The notes below the pieces were generated by a model, which was not told where the DNA came from, did not search any database, and saw only the letters and a program-made list of their open reading frames with translations. Positions 16,845 through 29,980 of a stretch of DNA of 32,167 nt are shown here, in pieces. The translations under genes were made by a program, and so were the position numbers. Location: contig DASZZH010000016.1 of the NCBI GenBank assembly GCA_035543335.1, positions 1-32,167 on the forward strand. Direction: 5' to 3'. How positions within the stretch are numbered: position 1 is the first letter of the stretch; the number at the start of each line of letters is the position of its first letter. This DNA is from Burkholderiales bacterium (GTDB taxonomy: Bacteria > Pseudomonadota > Gammaproteobacteria > Burkholderiales > JAHFRG01).

Positions 16845-18599
16845 GTGATTGCACAGAGTTTCATTCGTGAACTGCTTAACCGCGTGGACGTCGTTGCCGT
16901 CGTTGAACGGCACGTGCCGCTCAAGAAGGCCGGAGCAAATTATGTCGCGCGCTGCCCGTTTCACAGCGAAAAAAGCCCTTCGTTCACGGTGAGCCCCAGC
17001 AAACAGTTTTATCACTGCTTCGGCTGCGGCGCGCACGGCAACGCCATTGATTTTCTCATCGAGCAGACCGGCATGGGTTTTGCCGAGGCGGTGCGCGAGC
17101 TGGCGGCGATGGCTGGCATGAAAGTAGTGGAAGACAAATCCGATGCTCCGCGCCGCAAGCGCGATGACGAGGTGGATTGGTCCGAGCTGATGCTCAAGGC
17201 CTCACAGTATTACAAATCCCAACTCAAGCAGTCGGAAAAAGCCATTGCCTATCTCAAGAACCGCGGCTTGAGCGGTGAAATCGCCGCCCGCTTCGGCATC
17301 GGTTATGCACCCGCGGGCTGGCAAAACCTCGCCGCTGTTTTTCCCGATTATTCAGCGAAGACCCTGCTCGAAACCGGACTGGTGAAAGAGAGCGAAGAAG
17401 GCCGGCGCTACGACATTTTCCGCGACCGCATCATGTTCCCGATCTTGAGCGAACGCGGCGCGGTGATTGGTTTTGGCGGGCGCGTGCTGGATGCGGGAGA
17501 GCCCAAGTATCTCAATTCGCCGGAGACGCCGCTTTTTGAAAAAGGCCGCGAACTCTATGGTTTATATCAGGCGCGCAAAGCTATACGCGAGGCGGGAAAA
17601 GGCATCGTGGTGGAAGGCTACATGGACGTTGTGGCATTGGCCCAGCATGACATCGGCTGCGCGGTGGCTACGCTGGGAACGGCCACCACCGGCATGCAGG
17701 TGCAGAAACTCCTGCGCCATACTGACAACGTGGTGTTTTGCTTCGATGGTGACGAGGCCGGCCGCCGCGCCGCCTGGCGCGCGCTGGAAAACAGCCTCGC
17801 CTATGTCGCGGACGGCAAGAATTTGAGCTTCCTGTTTCTGCCGGAAAAACACGACCCGGATACTTTTATCAGGGAAAACGCCAAGGCCGGGTTTGAAAAA
17901 CTGCTGAAAGAAGCGCTGCCGCTCTCGGCCTTGCTTCTGCGCGAGCTTACTTCGCGCGTGAACATGAAAAGCGAGGAAGGCCGCGCGCGCTTCTTGCAAA
18001 GCGCAAGACCGCTGGTGACGCTGATTACCGCGCCGGTGCTGGGTTTGATGCTGAGAAAGCGCCTGGCCGAACTCGCCGGGATAAGTCAGAGTGAACTGGA
18101 GTCGCTTTACCTAATCAAACCTCGGGTGAGGGCGCAAACGCCGCAAAAAGTGACGCGCAAGCTGCCTTCGCTTGCCCGAAAACTGCTGCAGGTTTTGCTG
18201 TTCCAACCCGAGTTTGCCGGCCGCTTTAACGCGGTATTGCCGGAATCGCCGGTCGAATTCCAGGCGCTTAAGGCCTTGCTTGAAATTCTGCACACAGAAC
18301 CGCATTTGCAGAGCGCCGCCGCCATCGTGGAAGCGTTCCGCGGCGCCCCCAATGAGGCACTGATGCGGGAAGTAGGTAAAGAGCTTTTTCTCTGGGAAGA
18401 GAAGAAGCTCTCTAAAGAGGATTTGGCCCATGAATTCGAAGGGGCGCTGGCGCAGCTTGGGGAACTGGAGCGCAAAGCGAGGATTGAGCAGCTTTCCAGC
18501 AAGTCCAAGAGCCAGGGCTTGAGCAGCGAGGAAAAGCGGCTCTACCGCCAGCTGTTGCGGCGCGAGCCGGCGGTTATGGAGAACGGGAAGACGGCTTGA
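16845..18599 (+). CDS. dnaG: DNA primase
   Basis: The 584-aa primase lays RNA primers for replication and works with DnaB. The CHC2 zinc finger has ligands C37, H40, C58 and C61 (CPFH and CFGC). A catalytic core follows, with the EGYMDVVAL segment of the TOPRIM domain at about 256-264 and [10 protein letters not shown] near 304-313. The C-terminal helicase-binding region is from about 430. The start is GTG at 16845, because homologues begin MI(P/A)QSFI at exactly this place and no ATG fits; no strong ribosome binding site is seen. Confidence 0.97.
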   Translation: MIAQSFIRELLNRVDVVAVVERHVPLKKAGANYVARCPFHSEKSPSFTVSPSKQFYHCFGCGAHGNAIDFLIEQTGMGFAEAVRELAAMAGMKVVEDKSDAPRRKRDDEVDWSELMLKASQYYKSQLKQSEKAIAYLKNRGLSGEIAARFGIGYAPAGWQNLAAVFPDYSAKTLLETGLVKESEEGRRYDIFRDRIMFPILSERGAVIGFGGRVLDAGEPKYLNSPETPLFEKGRELYGLYQARKAIREAGKGIVVEGYMDVVALAQHDIGCAVATLGTATTGMQVQKLLRHTDNVVFCFDGDEAGRRAAWRALENSLAYVADGKNLSFLFLPEKHDPDTFIRENAKAGFEKLLKEALPLSALLLRELTSRVNMKSEEGRARFLQSARPLVTLITAPVLGLMLRKRLAELAGISQSELESLYLIKPRVRAQTPQKVTRKLPSLARKLLQVLLFQPEFAGRFNAVLPESPVEFQALKALLEILHTEPHLQSAAAIVEAFRGAPNEALMREVGKELFLWEEKKLSKEDLAHEFEGALAQLGELERKARIEQLSSKSKSQGLSSEEKRLYRQLLRREPAVMENGKTA

Positions 18600-18606
18600 T
18601 TTAGTT

Positions 18607-18612
18607 TATAAT
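18607..18612 (+). promoter_or_regulatory. Possible internal -10 element for rpoD
   Basis: TATAAT lies 37 bases before the rpoD ATG, just after the dnaG stop; no clear -35 is visible. Internal promoters before rpoD are known in the E. coli operon. Confidence 0.35.
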
Positions 18613-18648
18613 CGTAAACTTTTTAATTTAGCGGCGGAAACGAAAGTT

Positions 18649-20532
<1,884 letters not shown>

Positions 20533-20541
20533 ACATCATTT

Positions 20542-20592
20542 CCCTCTTCCTCCGCGGAAGAGGGCGGGGTTGAAGTGCAACCCCGTCACTAC
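20542..20592 (+). terminator. Tandem hairpin terminator after rpoD
   Basis: Two adjacent perfect stems are seen: CCCTCTTCC/GGAAGAGGG (20542-20564) and CGGGGTTG/CAACCCCG (20565-20585). A T-rich tract, CTACTTTTTACTT, follows. Confidence 0.7.
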
Positions 20593-20611
20593 TTTTTACT
20601 TCCCACTACAC

Positions 20612-20685
20612 GGGCCTGTAGCTCAGTCGGTTAGAGCAGAGGACTCATAATCCTTTGGTCGCTGGTTCGATTCCAGCCGGGCCCA
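20612..20685 (+). tRNA. ileX: tRNA with CAT anticodon, probably tRNA-Ile2 (lysidine type)
   Basis: The acceptor stem GGGCCTG/CGGGCCC, D arm, anticodon stem GAGGA/TCCTT with loop CTCATAA, and T arm GCTGG/CCAGC fold well over 74 bases. The anticodon CAT allows elongator Met or Ile2. The GGTCGCTGGTTC segment resembles Ile2 tRNAs, and E. coli ileX is also close to rpoD, so I favour Ile2. No CCA is encoded: the discriminator A is followed by CTC. Confidence 0.85.
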
Positions 20686-20839
20686 CTCACATTGCAGTTT
20701 CGCCTTGACGGTTGTAACCTTGCTTTCGGTGACTGCTCGGTATACGAAATTTATTTTGGCGGGAATACTGGGGTTCGCTATCTTTGCGGCGGGCGCCACT
20801 AAGATGGCTTTCCCCGCGAACGGCAAGGAGGGTAATGCC

Positions 20840-21304
20840 ATGGCCATGACTTTGTCGTCTTCGGCTTTCAGCCACAACGGCGCCATTCCCAAAAAATACA
20901 CCTGCGACGGCGAAGACATTTCTCCGCCGCTCGCATGGTCGGGTGTGCCGGCGGGGGCAAAAAGCTTGGTCCTGATTGTCGATGACCCCGATGCGCCGGA
21001 TCCCGCTGCGCCGCGGATGACCTGGGTACACTGGGTGCTTTACAACATTCCTGCTGCTGCCAACAGTTTGGCTGAAGCGATCAAAAGCCTGCCGGCCGGA
21101 ACAATACCAGGATTGAATGACTGGCAGCGCACGGGTTACGGCGGCCCCTGTCCGCCGATCGGCCGCCATCGTTATTTTCACAAGCTCTACGCGCTCGATG
21201 CGGCCTTGCCGGATTTGGGCAAACCGACCAAAGCGGCGGTGGAGAAAGCGATGCAAGGGCATACCTTGGCGAAAGCCGAATTGATCGGGACTTATCAACG
21301 TTAA
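20840..21304 (+). CDS. YbhB/YbcL family PEBP-like protein
   Basis: This 154-aa protein has the phosphatidylethanolamine-binding (Raf kinase inhibitor-like) fold: PPLAWSGVP (about 30-38), the ligand-pocket DDPDAPDP (about 50-57), WVHWVLYNIP (about 64-73) and GPCPPIGRHRYFHKLYALD (about 106-124). The biochemical role of bacterial members is not settled. The start at 20840 is decided by AAGGAGGG at 20825-20832, seven bases upstream. The frame is open upstream to 20705 and reads like a hydrophobic leader (FILAGILGFAIFAAGA), so a longer exported form from TTG or GTG is possible but lacks a ribosome binding site. Confidence 0.85.
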   Translation: MAMTLSSSAFSHNGAIPKKYTCDGEDISPPLAWSGVPAGAKSLVLIVDDPDAPDPAAPRMTWVHWVLYNIPAAANSLAEAIKSLPAGTIPGLNDWQRTGYGGPCPPIGRHRYFHKLYALDAALPDLGKPTKAAVEKAMQGHTLAKAELIGTYQR

Positions 21305-21361
21305 TTGTCCAGTAACGCAATGCTGGTTGTGTTGTCCGGTTTGTGCTATAAATTTAACCGC

Positions 21362-21820
21362 ATGAAAAACAGCCGACGCCCCACCTTCATTGTCACCGCA
21401 ATTTGGGTTGTGGCCTTTCTAGCCGGCTGCAGCAACAACCCCACTCTGACCACCTCGGCCGCAGCTGAAAACGCCGAGCCCGGCAAGTTCCAGCCACTAA
21501 CAGATATTCCGATTCCCAATGGCGCCAAGCTCGATTCCGACAAATCATTGATTCTCGGCCCCGCGGACCACTGGCTGGGGCGCGCGGTGCTTAAGGTGGG
21601 TTTGGCGGCGAATGAAGCGACGGTTTTTTACCAGAATCAGATGCCTTCGTTCGGCTGGGAGCTGATTACTATGGCGCAGGGAAAGGTGACCAATATGACT
21701 TTCTCGCGCGCGGATCGCATCGCTTCAATACAAATCGAAGGCGAGACGTTTGGCGGCTCACACGCCACCATCATTATGTCGCCGCGCCAACCGAAGCAGG
21801 AACCGTCGAAAACCAAGTAA
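21362..21820 (+). CDS. Predicted small lipoprotein of unknown function
   Basis: The 152-aa product has a basic N-terminus, a hydrophobic stretch and a lipobox, LAGC, with the cysteine at residue 22, so it should be lipid-anchored after signal peptidase II cleavage. The mature part contains ITDIPIPNGAKLD-like text (LTDIPIPNGAKLD) and a C-terminal half resembling small domains that occur in lipoproteins with similar length; I do not assign a family. The ATG at 21362 places the signal peptide correctly. It is followed by TAA TAA, the second TAA sharing its last base with repeat copy 2. Confidence 0.75.
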   Translation: MKNSRRPTFIVTAIWVVAFLAGCSNNPTLTTSAAAENAEPGKFQPLTDIPIPNGAKLDSDKSLILGPADHWLGRAVLKVGLAANEATVFYQNQMPSFGWELITMAQGKVTNMTFSRADRIASIQIEGETFGGSHATIIMSPRQPKQEPSKTK

Positions 21821-21822
21821 TA

Positions 21823-22098
21823 AGGAACCTCTGATTAAGTCCCGCGCGTGACGCGTTGCAGGCGAGAGGCGGCCAGATGCTAGACGCGAGGGCGTAGCGC
21901 TATCAAGTCATAACGCAAGCCCGAGCAACGCCGCAGATGGCCGCTCAGTCGCCGCAACCCGAAGGGACGGGGCAATCCGTGCGCATGGCTTTGTTGTTCG
22001 TCGCTGGTTTGGCATCAACCAAACGGCGCTCCTTACGCCTCGCCCTGCACCCGGATTGCACACCGTCGCGTACGTGATGGACTTAATCAGAGGTTCTC
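21823..22098. mobile_element. MITE-like non-autonomous element, copy 2 (276 bp)
   Basis: The left end GGAACCTCTGATTAAGTCC matches the inward-read right end AGAACCTCTGATTAAGTCC at 18 of 19 positions. TA flanks both sides (21821-21822 and 22099-22100). The inside is diverged from copy 1 but shares GAGCAACGCCGCAGATG-like (copy 1 GAGCGCAACGCCGCAGATG), TCGCCGCAACCC and GGGACGGGG blocks in the same order. No protein-coding frame is convincing. It accounts for most of the gap between the lipoprotein gene and the terminator. Confidence 0.75.
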
Positions 22099-22110
22099 TA
22101 ACGCTTATAA

Positions 22111-22140
22111 TAAAACAGCCCGCCTGAGCGGGCTGTTTTA
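22111..22140. terminator. Bidirectional intrinsic terminator
   Basis: A perfect 13-bp stem, TAAAACAGCCCGC/GCGGGCTGTTTTA, with a CTGA tetraloop, has T-rich tracts on both strands. It separates the plus-strand lipoprotein gene from the convergent DUF3617 gene. Confidence 0.92.
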
Positions 22141-22156
22141 TTTCCGGCTTGCGATT

Positions 22157-22603
22157 TTACTTTTTGCATTCTCCCATACGTTTGCCACTGAAGGTCTGAG
22201 TCATTTCCGTTTCCCGGCCTTTGTCACCGATTTTCATTTTGGTGCCGCCGGCGAAGCTGTCGCCGTTGTAAGTGACGGTGCCATTCCCGGTCATGGGGTT
22301 GGGGTCGGTGCAGACAAGGCTCCAGCTCGCTTTGTTGCCTTCGACCTTGTAGTCCTTGACCTGGCAGTTTTTGTTGCGGCTATCCGGCTGATGGATTTTG
22401 CCGCGGCCTTGTTCAATGTCTTTTTTAGTGACGCAGTGCTGTACGGTGTGTGCGGGCAGGTTTTTGGGCATGCCGGAAATTTCTATCTTGGTGGTGATTT
22501 CCCACAAGCCTTCCTGCATGTTGGGCAAAGTGTTGGCAGCGGCAAACGATATTGCCGGGAAGATTGAAACCGCGAGCAAGCTGGCAAGCTGCCAAATTTT
22601 CAT
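22157..22603 (-). CDS. DUF3617-type secreted protein
   Basis: The 148-aa product has a Sec signal peptide ending in SFAAA (about 18-22). The mature part begins with the family-typical MQEGLWEITTKIEISGMP (about 29-46) and has paired cysteines (CVTKKDIE, NKNCQVKDY, SLVCTDP) and a closing GKRMGEC. DUF3617 proteins are periplasmic or outer-surface proteins of unknown function. It is convergent with the lipoprotein gene across the terminator. Confidence 0.85.
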   Translation of the reverse strand: MKIWQLASLLAVSIFPAISFAAANTLPNMQEGLWEITTKIEISGMPKNLPAHTVQHCVTKKDIEQGRGKIHQPDSRNKNCQVKDYKVEGNKASWSLVCTDPNPMTGNGTVTYNGDSFAGGTKMKIGDKGRETEMTQTFSGKRMGECKK

Positions 22604-22725
22604 GGTCTAACTCTGCCGGTTTTCCGGGATTTTGTTAAGACCATCATGCTAGATGGTAGCACAGGTTCAGGGTCGAGAGAAAAGAAGGAGGACGGCCCGC
22701 CGCTCGCATCGGCAGGCCGAAGGTT

Positions 22726-22968
22726 TCAGTGATAGACCGTGGGTTGATTCATCAGCCCGTCGAAATTGCCCAGAAATTCATCGACGATTTCGGCTGAGGG
22801 ACTCACCGCTATCACGTTCGCCAGCGATTGGCGGAAAGCCGAGGCGATGTCGCCGCGCAAGAAAGTCCCCATGCCGTGCTGCCGGTTAATCAGCTCAAAT
22901 CCGTTTTGGCCGGGGTATTCCGCCACGTAATAGTGCGGGCTGCTGTACACAACATTCATTGAGTTCAT
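22726..22968 (-). CDS. DUF3567 family protein
   Basis: The small 80-aa acidic protein opens MNSMNVVYSSPHYYVAEYPG, continues with GFELINRQHGMGTFLRGDIASAF, and ends in EIVDEFLGNFDGLMNQPTVYH (segments quoted in part). This pattern matches the DUF3567 family, which I know from betaproteobacteria; its function is unknown. GAGGTG lies eight bases before the ATG. No signal peptide or membrane segment is seen. Confidence 0.82.
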   Translation of the reverse strand: MNSMNVVYSSPHYYVAEYPGQNGFELINRQHGMGTFLRGDIASAFRQSLANVIAVSPSAEIVDEFLGNFDGLMNQPTVYH

Positions 22969-23129
22969 AGCAACACCTCATATTTCATGCGCAGGCTGAA
23001 AGGCTTTCAGCGTAACTAAAGCATTTAGCGTTCCAGTCCGCATTTAGTTATCCAATATGGGTGCAAAGGGCGGTTTTTCAAGGGATTGGGCAAGTCTTGG
23101 TAAAATAATAAACTAAGGAGGAATGCTTT

Positions 23130-23342
23130 ATGGAGCGCAAAAGCGTCAATTCCGGCAGCATCCGCTCGGTGGGTTACGAGGCACGCGAGCAGTTCCTGAA
23201 AATCGAGTTTACCCACGGCGGTATTTATCAGTATTCGCGGGTTTCGTGGGAGATTTACCGCCGGCTGATGGTGGCGCCTGCCATGGCGAGCTATTTCAAG
23301 GACGTGATTGAGGAAGGTTATAGCGTGAAGCGCATCCGCTAG
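23130..23342 (+). CDS. KTSC domain protein
   Basis: This 70-aa protein consists of one KTSC domain: SIRSVGYEAREQFLKIEF, GGIYQYSRVSWEIY and the region around AMASYFKDVIEEGYSVKRI. The domain is named after a conserved Lys-Thr-Ser-Cys-like region near a lysyl-tRNA synthetase context in some bacteria, and its function is not established. A strong AAGGAGGA lies at the right distance from the ATG. It is convergent with metY, eight bases apart. Confidence 0.85.
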   Translation: MERKSVNSGSIRSVGYEAREQFLKIEFTHGGIYQYSRVSWEIYRRLMVAPAMASYFKDVIEEGYSVKRIR

Positions 23343-23350
23343 GCGGGTGG

Positions 23351-27111
<3,761 letters not shown>

Positions 27112-27122
<11 letters not shown>

Positions 27123-27846
27123 CGGTCAGCGGGACGAACCTCACCGGGAGAATTTGTTTGCTTGAAACCGTGCCATCCTGATTTTTTTCCACCAGCATCA
27201 AGTACTGGGTGAGAAACTGCGTCCCCACCGGAATCACCATTCTGCCGCCCGGCTTGAGCTGCTTGACCAGCGACGGTGGAATATGGCTCGCTGCCGCGGT
27301 GACGATGATCGAATCGAAAGGCGCATGCTGTTCCCAGCCGTAATAGCCGTCCCCGACAGTGGTTTGCACGTTGCGGTAACCTAAATTTCGCAAGCGCTCT
27401 TGAGCCTGCATTCCGAGCGGCTCGATGATTTCAATGGTGTAGACCGCTTTGGCAAGTTCAGCGAGGATTGCCGCCTGATATCCCGAGCCGGTGCCGATTT
27501 CGAGCACGGCATGATTTCGTTCCACTCGCATGAGATCGGTCATCAGCGCGACGATATAGGGCTGGGATATGGTCTGGCCATGGCCAATGGGAAGCGGGCG
27601 GTTCTGGTAGGCGTTGACAACCTCGCCCGGCGGCACAAATTTATGGCGTTCGACTTTTCGCATCGCCGTGAGCACCCGTTCGACAAGCGCTGTTCTGCCG
27701 GTCTCAAAACCGGTGTCAGTGGTCATCGCCGCGATTTCCTGCACCATCCGCTGCCGCAGGAACTCAAACTCGTCCCGAGCGTGCGCCGCCGGAGAGGCGA
27801 GAATGGCCAATAGCGGGATGAAACCTCGGATCAATAGGGCAGCCAT
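27112..27846 (-). CDS. pcm: Protein-L-isoaspartate O-methyltransferase with signal peptide
   Basis: The 244-aa enzyme methylates abnormal isoaspartyl residues to start their repair. The SAM-binding motif I is VLEIGTGSGYQ (114-124); the substrate-side region KFVPPGEVVNAYQNRPLPIGHGQTISQP (about 69-96, in part) is typical. Unusually the first 23 residues form a likely Sec signal peptide (hydrophobic FIPLLAILASPAAHA, cleavage after AHA), implying a periplasmic enzyme. The ATG at 27844-27846 is chosen over longer in-frame options that lie inside the upstream CoA-binding gene. Both ends overlap neighbours. Confidence 0.9.
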
Positions 27847-28301
27847 AGCGGCCGCTTGGCGGAAATGATTTTGGTGTTCACGCCCACAAAACTTAAGCCC
27901 CCGAAGAGCCGCGCGTACTCGATCTTGATGCAATGGTTCATCACCACTTCCAGTCCGGCTTTCCTGGCTTTCTCCGCGGCCGCTTCGTTGATGATGCCAA
28001 GCTGCATCCACAGCACTTTGGCGCCGATGGCAATCGCAGCATCGGCGAGCGGCGGGATGTCTTCGGGTTTGCGGAAGCAATCAACGATATCCACTTTTTG
28101 CGGGATGTCGTACAAGCTGGGATAGCACTTGAGCCCCAGCACTTTAGGATGGTTCGGGTTGACCGGGATTACCGTAAAACCGTGGTCAAGCAAGTATTTC
28201 GCGGCGAAATAGCTGGGACGGTACCAGTCTGCCGAAAGCCCCACCACGGCTACAGTCTTATTTTGCTTGAGTATGCGGCGCAGTGTTGGTATGTCATCCA
28301 T
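27831..28301 (-). CDS. CoA-binding domain protein (YccU-like)
   Basis: This 156-aa protein is a single CoA-binding Rossmann domain, as in YccU and the N-terminal part of succinyl-CoA-synthetase-like enzymes. Key stretches are AVVGLSADWYRPSYFAAKYL (about 18-37), GFTVIPVNP, the DCFRKPED segment (about 74-81), and WMQLGIINEAAAEKARKAGL, followed by MNHCIKIEYARL. Physiological role is unknown. It is the first gene of the overlapping cluster, overlapping pcm by 16 bases. Confidence 0.88.
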   Translation of the reverse strand: MDDIPTLRRILKQNKTVAVVGLSADWYRPSYFAAKYLLDHGFTVIPVNPNHPKVLGLKCYPSLYDIPQKVDIVDCFRKPEDIPPLADAAIAIGAKVLWMQLGIINEAAAEKARKAGLEVVMNHCIKIEYARLFGGLSFVGVNTKIISAKRPLWLPY

Positions 28302-28533
28302 GGGCTTGGCCCGTGAGGGCGGGGTGCTTTGATCTGGAAGCGGGAATTGTAGCGAATCGGGAAGCGATTTTGAAATTTAAAGGCCGCCTTTGACTGGTTT
28401 TGGCGATTGCAGAGGCAAACGGACGGAAATTTAAGGTTTGGAATGCGCGCTTAACTCGTGTAAGTCGAGGGTAGTGTCTCACTTTGAATTTGACCTATGA
28501 TGCGCCTTATGCAGAAGCCCTGTAAAATGGGGC
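28302..28533. other. Intergenic boundary of the accessory block
   Basis: No gene is seen. A GAAATTTAAAGG at about 28371 is partly repeated as GGAAATTTAAGG at 28428. A TTGACC (28490-28495) and TAAAAT (28523-28528) are too far apart for a standard promoter. The base composition shifts to AT-richer to the right of here. Confidence 0.4.
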
Positions 28534-28674
28534 ATGGCATCACGCCCCAAACGCCCACGCGATCCGAGCCAGCTTGCCAAGTTGATTGTGGACTTATCAA
28601 CTGGGGCGGCCAAAACACGGAATACGCGTGTGAGATCAAAAAAGAAAACAGCCACAAAAGGTCGAAAAAGTTAA
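28534..28674 (+). CDS. Small basic protein, 46 aa
   Basis: The open frame reads MASRPKRPRDPSQLAKLIVD at the N-terminus, then LSTGAAKT, and ends in a Lys/Arg/Ser/Thr-rich tail resembling a nucleic-acid-binding tail. The N-terminal RPRDxxQLAKxIVDxxTG pattern is, from memory, shared by small conserved hypothetical proteins that are usually longer (about 70-100 aa); I could not verify this. A GGGG lies a few bases before the ATG. The stop codon shares the palindromic TTAA with the stop codon of the convergent ATPase gene. It may be a truncated or minimal family member. Confidence 0.5.
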   Translation: MASRPKRPRDPSQLAKLIVDLSTGAAKTRNTRVRSKKKTATKGRKS

Positions 28675-29882
28675 CCCGCCTGTTCTGCTTGTCTACTAAT
28701 AAACTGTCCTAGGAGGGGAACGGCAAAGGAATATTTGCCGTATCGGTTTCGGTAGACGAGTCCAGCCTCAATCAATGAATTGAACATTTGGTTAACGTGG
28801 CTGCTACTAAACGGCTTGTGATGTTGGGCTTTAGAACTAGCAACAATATCTTGTACTGTAAATTCAGCATCACAGTTCGGCAGACTCGCTGCGATAAATA
28901 GCAAGTCTCTTTCTCGGTCTGTTGCCTTAGCCCATCTACCAGCAAAAAAATCCGAATCCAGCTTTCTGATTAGCGCATCGACAGGCACCGTAACTTTAGG
29001 ATTCTGAGTCCAAATGTCATAGACCTCTTTGCAAATGAATTGAATAAAGAATGGGTAGCCTCCTGAGATTTGATAGATTGTAGTTACAGAATCATCATTA
29101 AATGACACGGGGCAGCCAGCTTTTTTGATAGGGATGAGAATTGCATCTCTGCTATTGGCCTCATCCAGTTGATTCAGAACAACAACGTGAAACATACGCT
29201 CAGAGAACGTTCTCGCTTCCACTAATTTGGGAAATAAAGTGGGAAGCCCCGTAAGGGCTAACATAAATGGGATATTCTTTCTTTGAATCGACTGAAAAAC
29301 GTCAAGGAGCATTGAAAGAGGGTATTGCTCTTTGGGTGCAAGGTCAGACAAATTTTGTGCCTCGTCGTATGCGAATATGATTCCTTTTCGGCCCATCTTT
29401 GATAGCTCCTTCCACACAAATTCAAGCACTCCTTTAATCTTGTCAGAGACAAGACCAGGGGTTTGGTTATAGAGTCCGTGCAGCATCGCATAGCTCATAG
29501 GTTGCGTTCTCTTTCGAGAATCTTTTACGAAGCCGATCTTTTCCGCTTCATCAAGCTCGACAGGGATTGTGGAGGTAACTACGGCTAGGTCTGTGAGCAT
29601 GCGCGTTGCAAGACTTTCTTCGCTGACACTTGCTGATTCGGATAAATCAGAACCGACCCAAAGCCATCCTTCCTGAATAGCAAGAGGTTTAAACGTTTCC
29701 AGCAAAACAGTCTTACCAATTCCGCGAAGACCAGTCAGGATGAGGTTTTGAAGAATGGTCTCCTGTTTAAGTAGCTTTCTAAATTCGTTCTCTTCATGCT
29801 TCCGACCCGCGAGATATGGCGGCATGTGGCCGGCACCTGGCCTAAATGGGTTCTCAAACTTCTGAGCGGCAGGAGGATTCAT
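28671..29882 (-). CDS. AAA+/STAND-like ATPase with C-terminal winged helix
   Basis: The 403-aa protein has an N-terminal AGRKHEENEFRKLL box (about 25-38), Walker A GLRGIGKT (51-58), Walker B IIFAYDEA (168-175) and a sensor-like ALTGLP (209-214). The order resembles the archaeal-ATPase/ORC-Cdc6 and MNS-type STAND groups. Residues about 320-400 look like a winged-helix domain (SSSHVNQMFNSLIEAGLVYRNRYGKYSF, in part). GGAG precedes the ATG by nine bases. Base composition and codon use are AT-richer than the flanking housekeeping genes, suggesting transfer. It is divergent from the transposase and shares its promoter region. Function is unknown; roles in transposition or phage defence are possible. 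Confidence 0.75.
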   Translation of the reverse strand: MNPPAAQKFENPFRPGAGHMPPYLAGRKHEENEFRKLLKQETILQNLILTGLRGIGKTVLLETFKPLAIQEGWLWVGSDLSESASVSEESLATRMLTDLAVVTSTIPVELDEAEKIGFVKDSRKRTQPMSYAMLHGLYNQTPGLVSDKIKGVLEFVWKELSKMGRKGIIFAYDEAQNLSDLAPKEQYPLSMLLDVFQSIQRKNIPFMLALTGLPTLFPKLVEARTFSERMFHVVVLNQLDEANSRDAILIPIKKAGCPVSFNDDSVTTIYQISGGYPFFIQFICKEVYDIWTQNPKVTVPVDALIRKLDSDFFAGRWAKATDRERDLLFIAASLPNCDAEFTVQDIVASSKAQHHKPFSSSHVNQMFNSLIEAGLVYRNRYGKYSFAVPLLGQFISRQAEQAG

Positions 29883-29905
29883 AAGGTATTACTCCAAATA
29901 ATAGA

Positions 29906-29935
29906 ATTATATATATTAAAAGATTTAGTTGACAA
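29906..29935 (-). promoter_or_regulatory. Predicted promoter of the ATPase gene
   Basis: On the minus strand TTGTCA (29935-29930) and TATAAT (29911-29906) are 18 bases apart, 24 bases before the ATG. Its -35 overlaps that of the divergent transposase promoter. A second minus-strand option, TTGACA (29968-29963) with TACATT (29945-29940), has 17-base spacing. Confidence 0.6.
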
Positions 29936-29940
29936 GCTAA
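29925..29940. promoter_or_regulatory. Imperfect palindrome over both -35 boxes
   Basis: TTAGTTGACAAGCTAA is an imperfect 16-bp palindrome centred on the overlapping divergent -35 hexamers. It is a plausible operator for a regulator of both genes. Confidence 0.4.
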
Positions 29941-29957
29941 ATGTAGCATAGTATAGT
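29929..29957 (+). promoter_or_regulatory. Predicted strong sigma-70 promoter of the transposase gene
   Basis: TTGACA (29929-29934) and TATAGT (29952-29957) are separated by exactly 17 bases. The predicted start of transcription is near 29964, giving a very short leader that contains a GGCAT/ATGCC inverted repeat (29959-29980). Confidence 0.7.
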
Positions 29958-29980
29958 CGGCATGTCAAGTGAGATATGCC

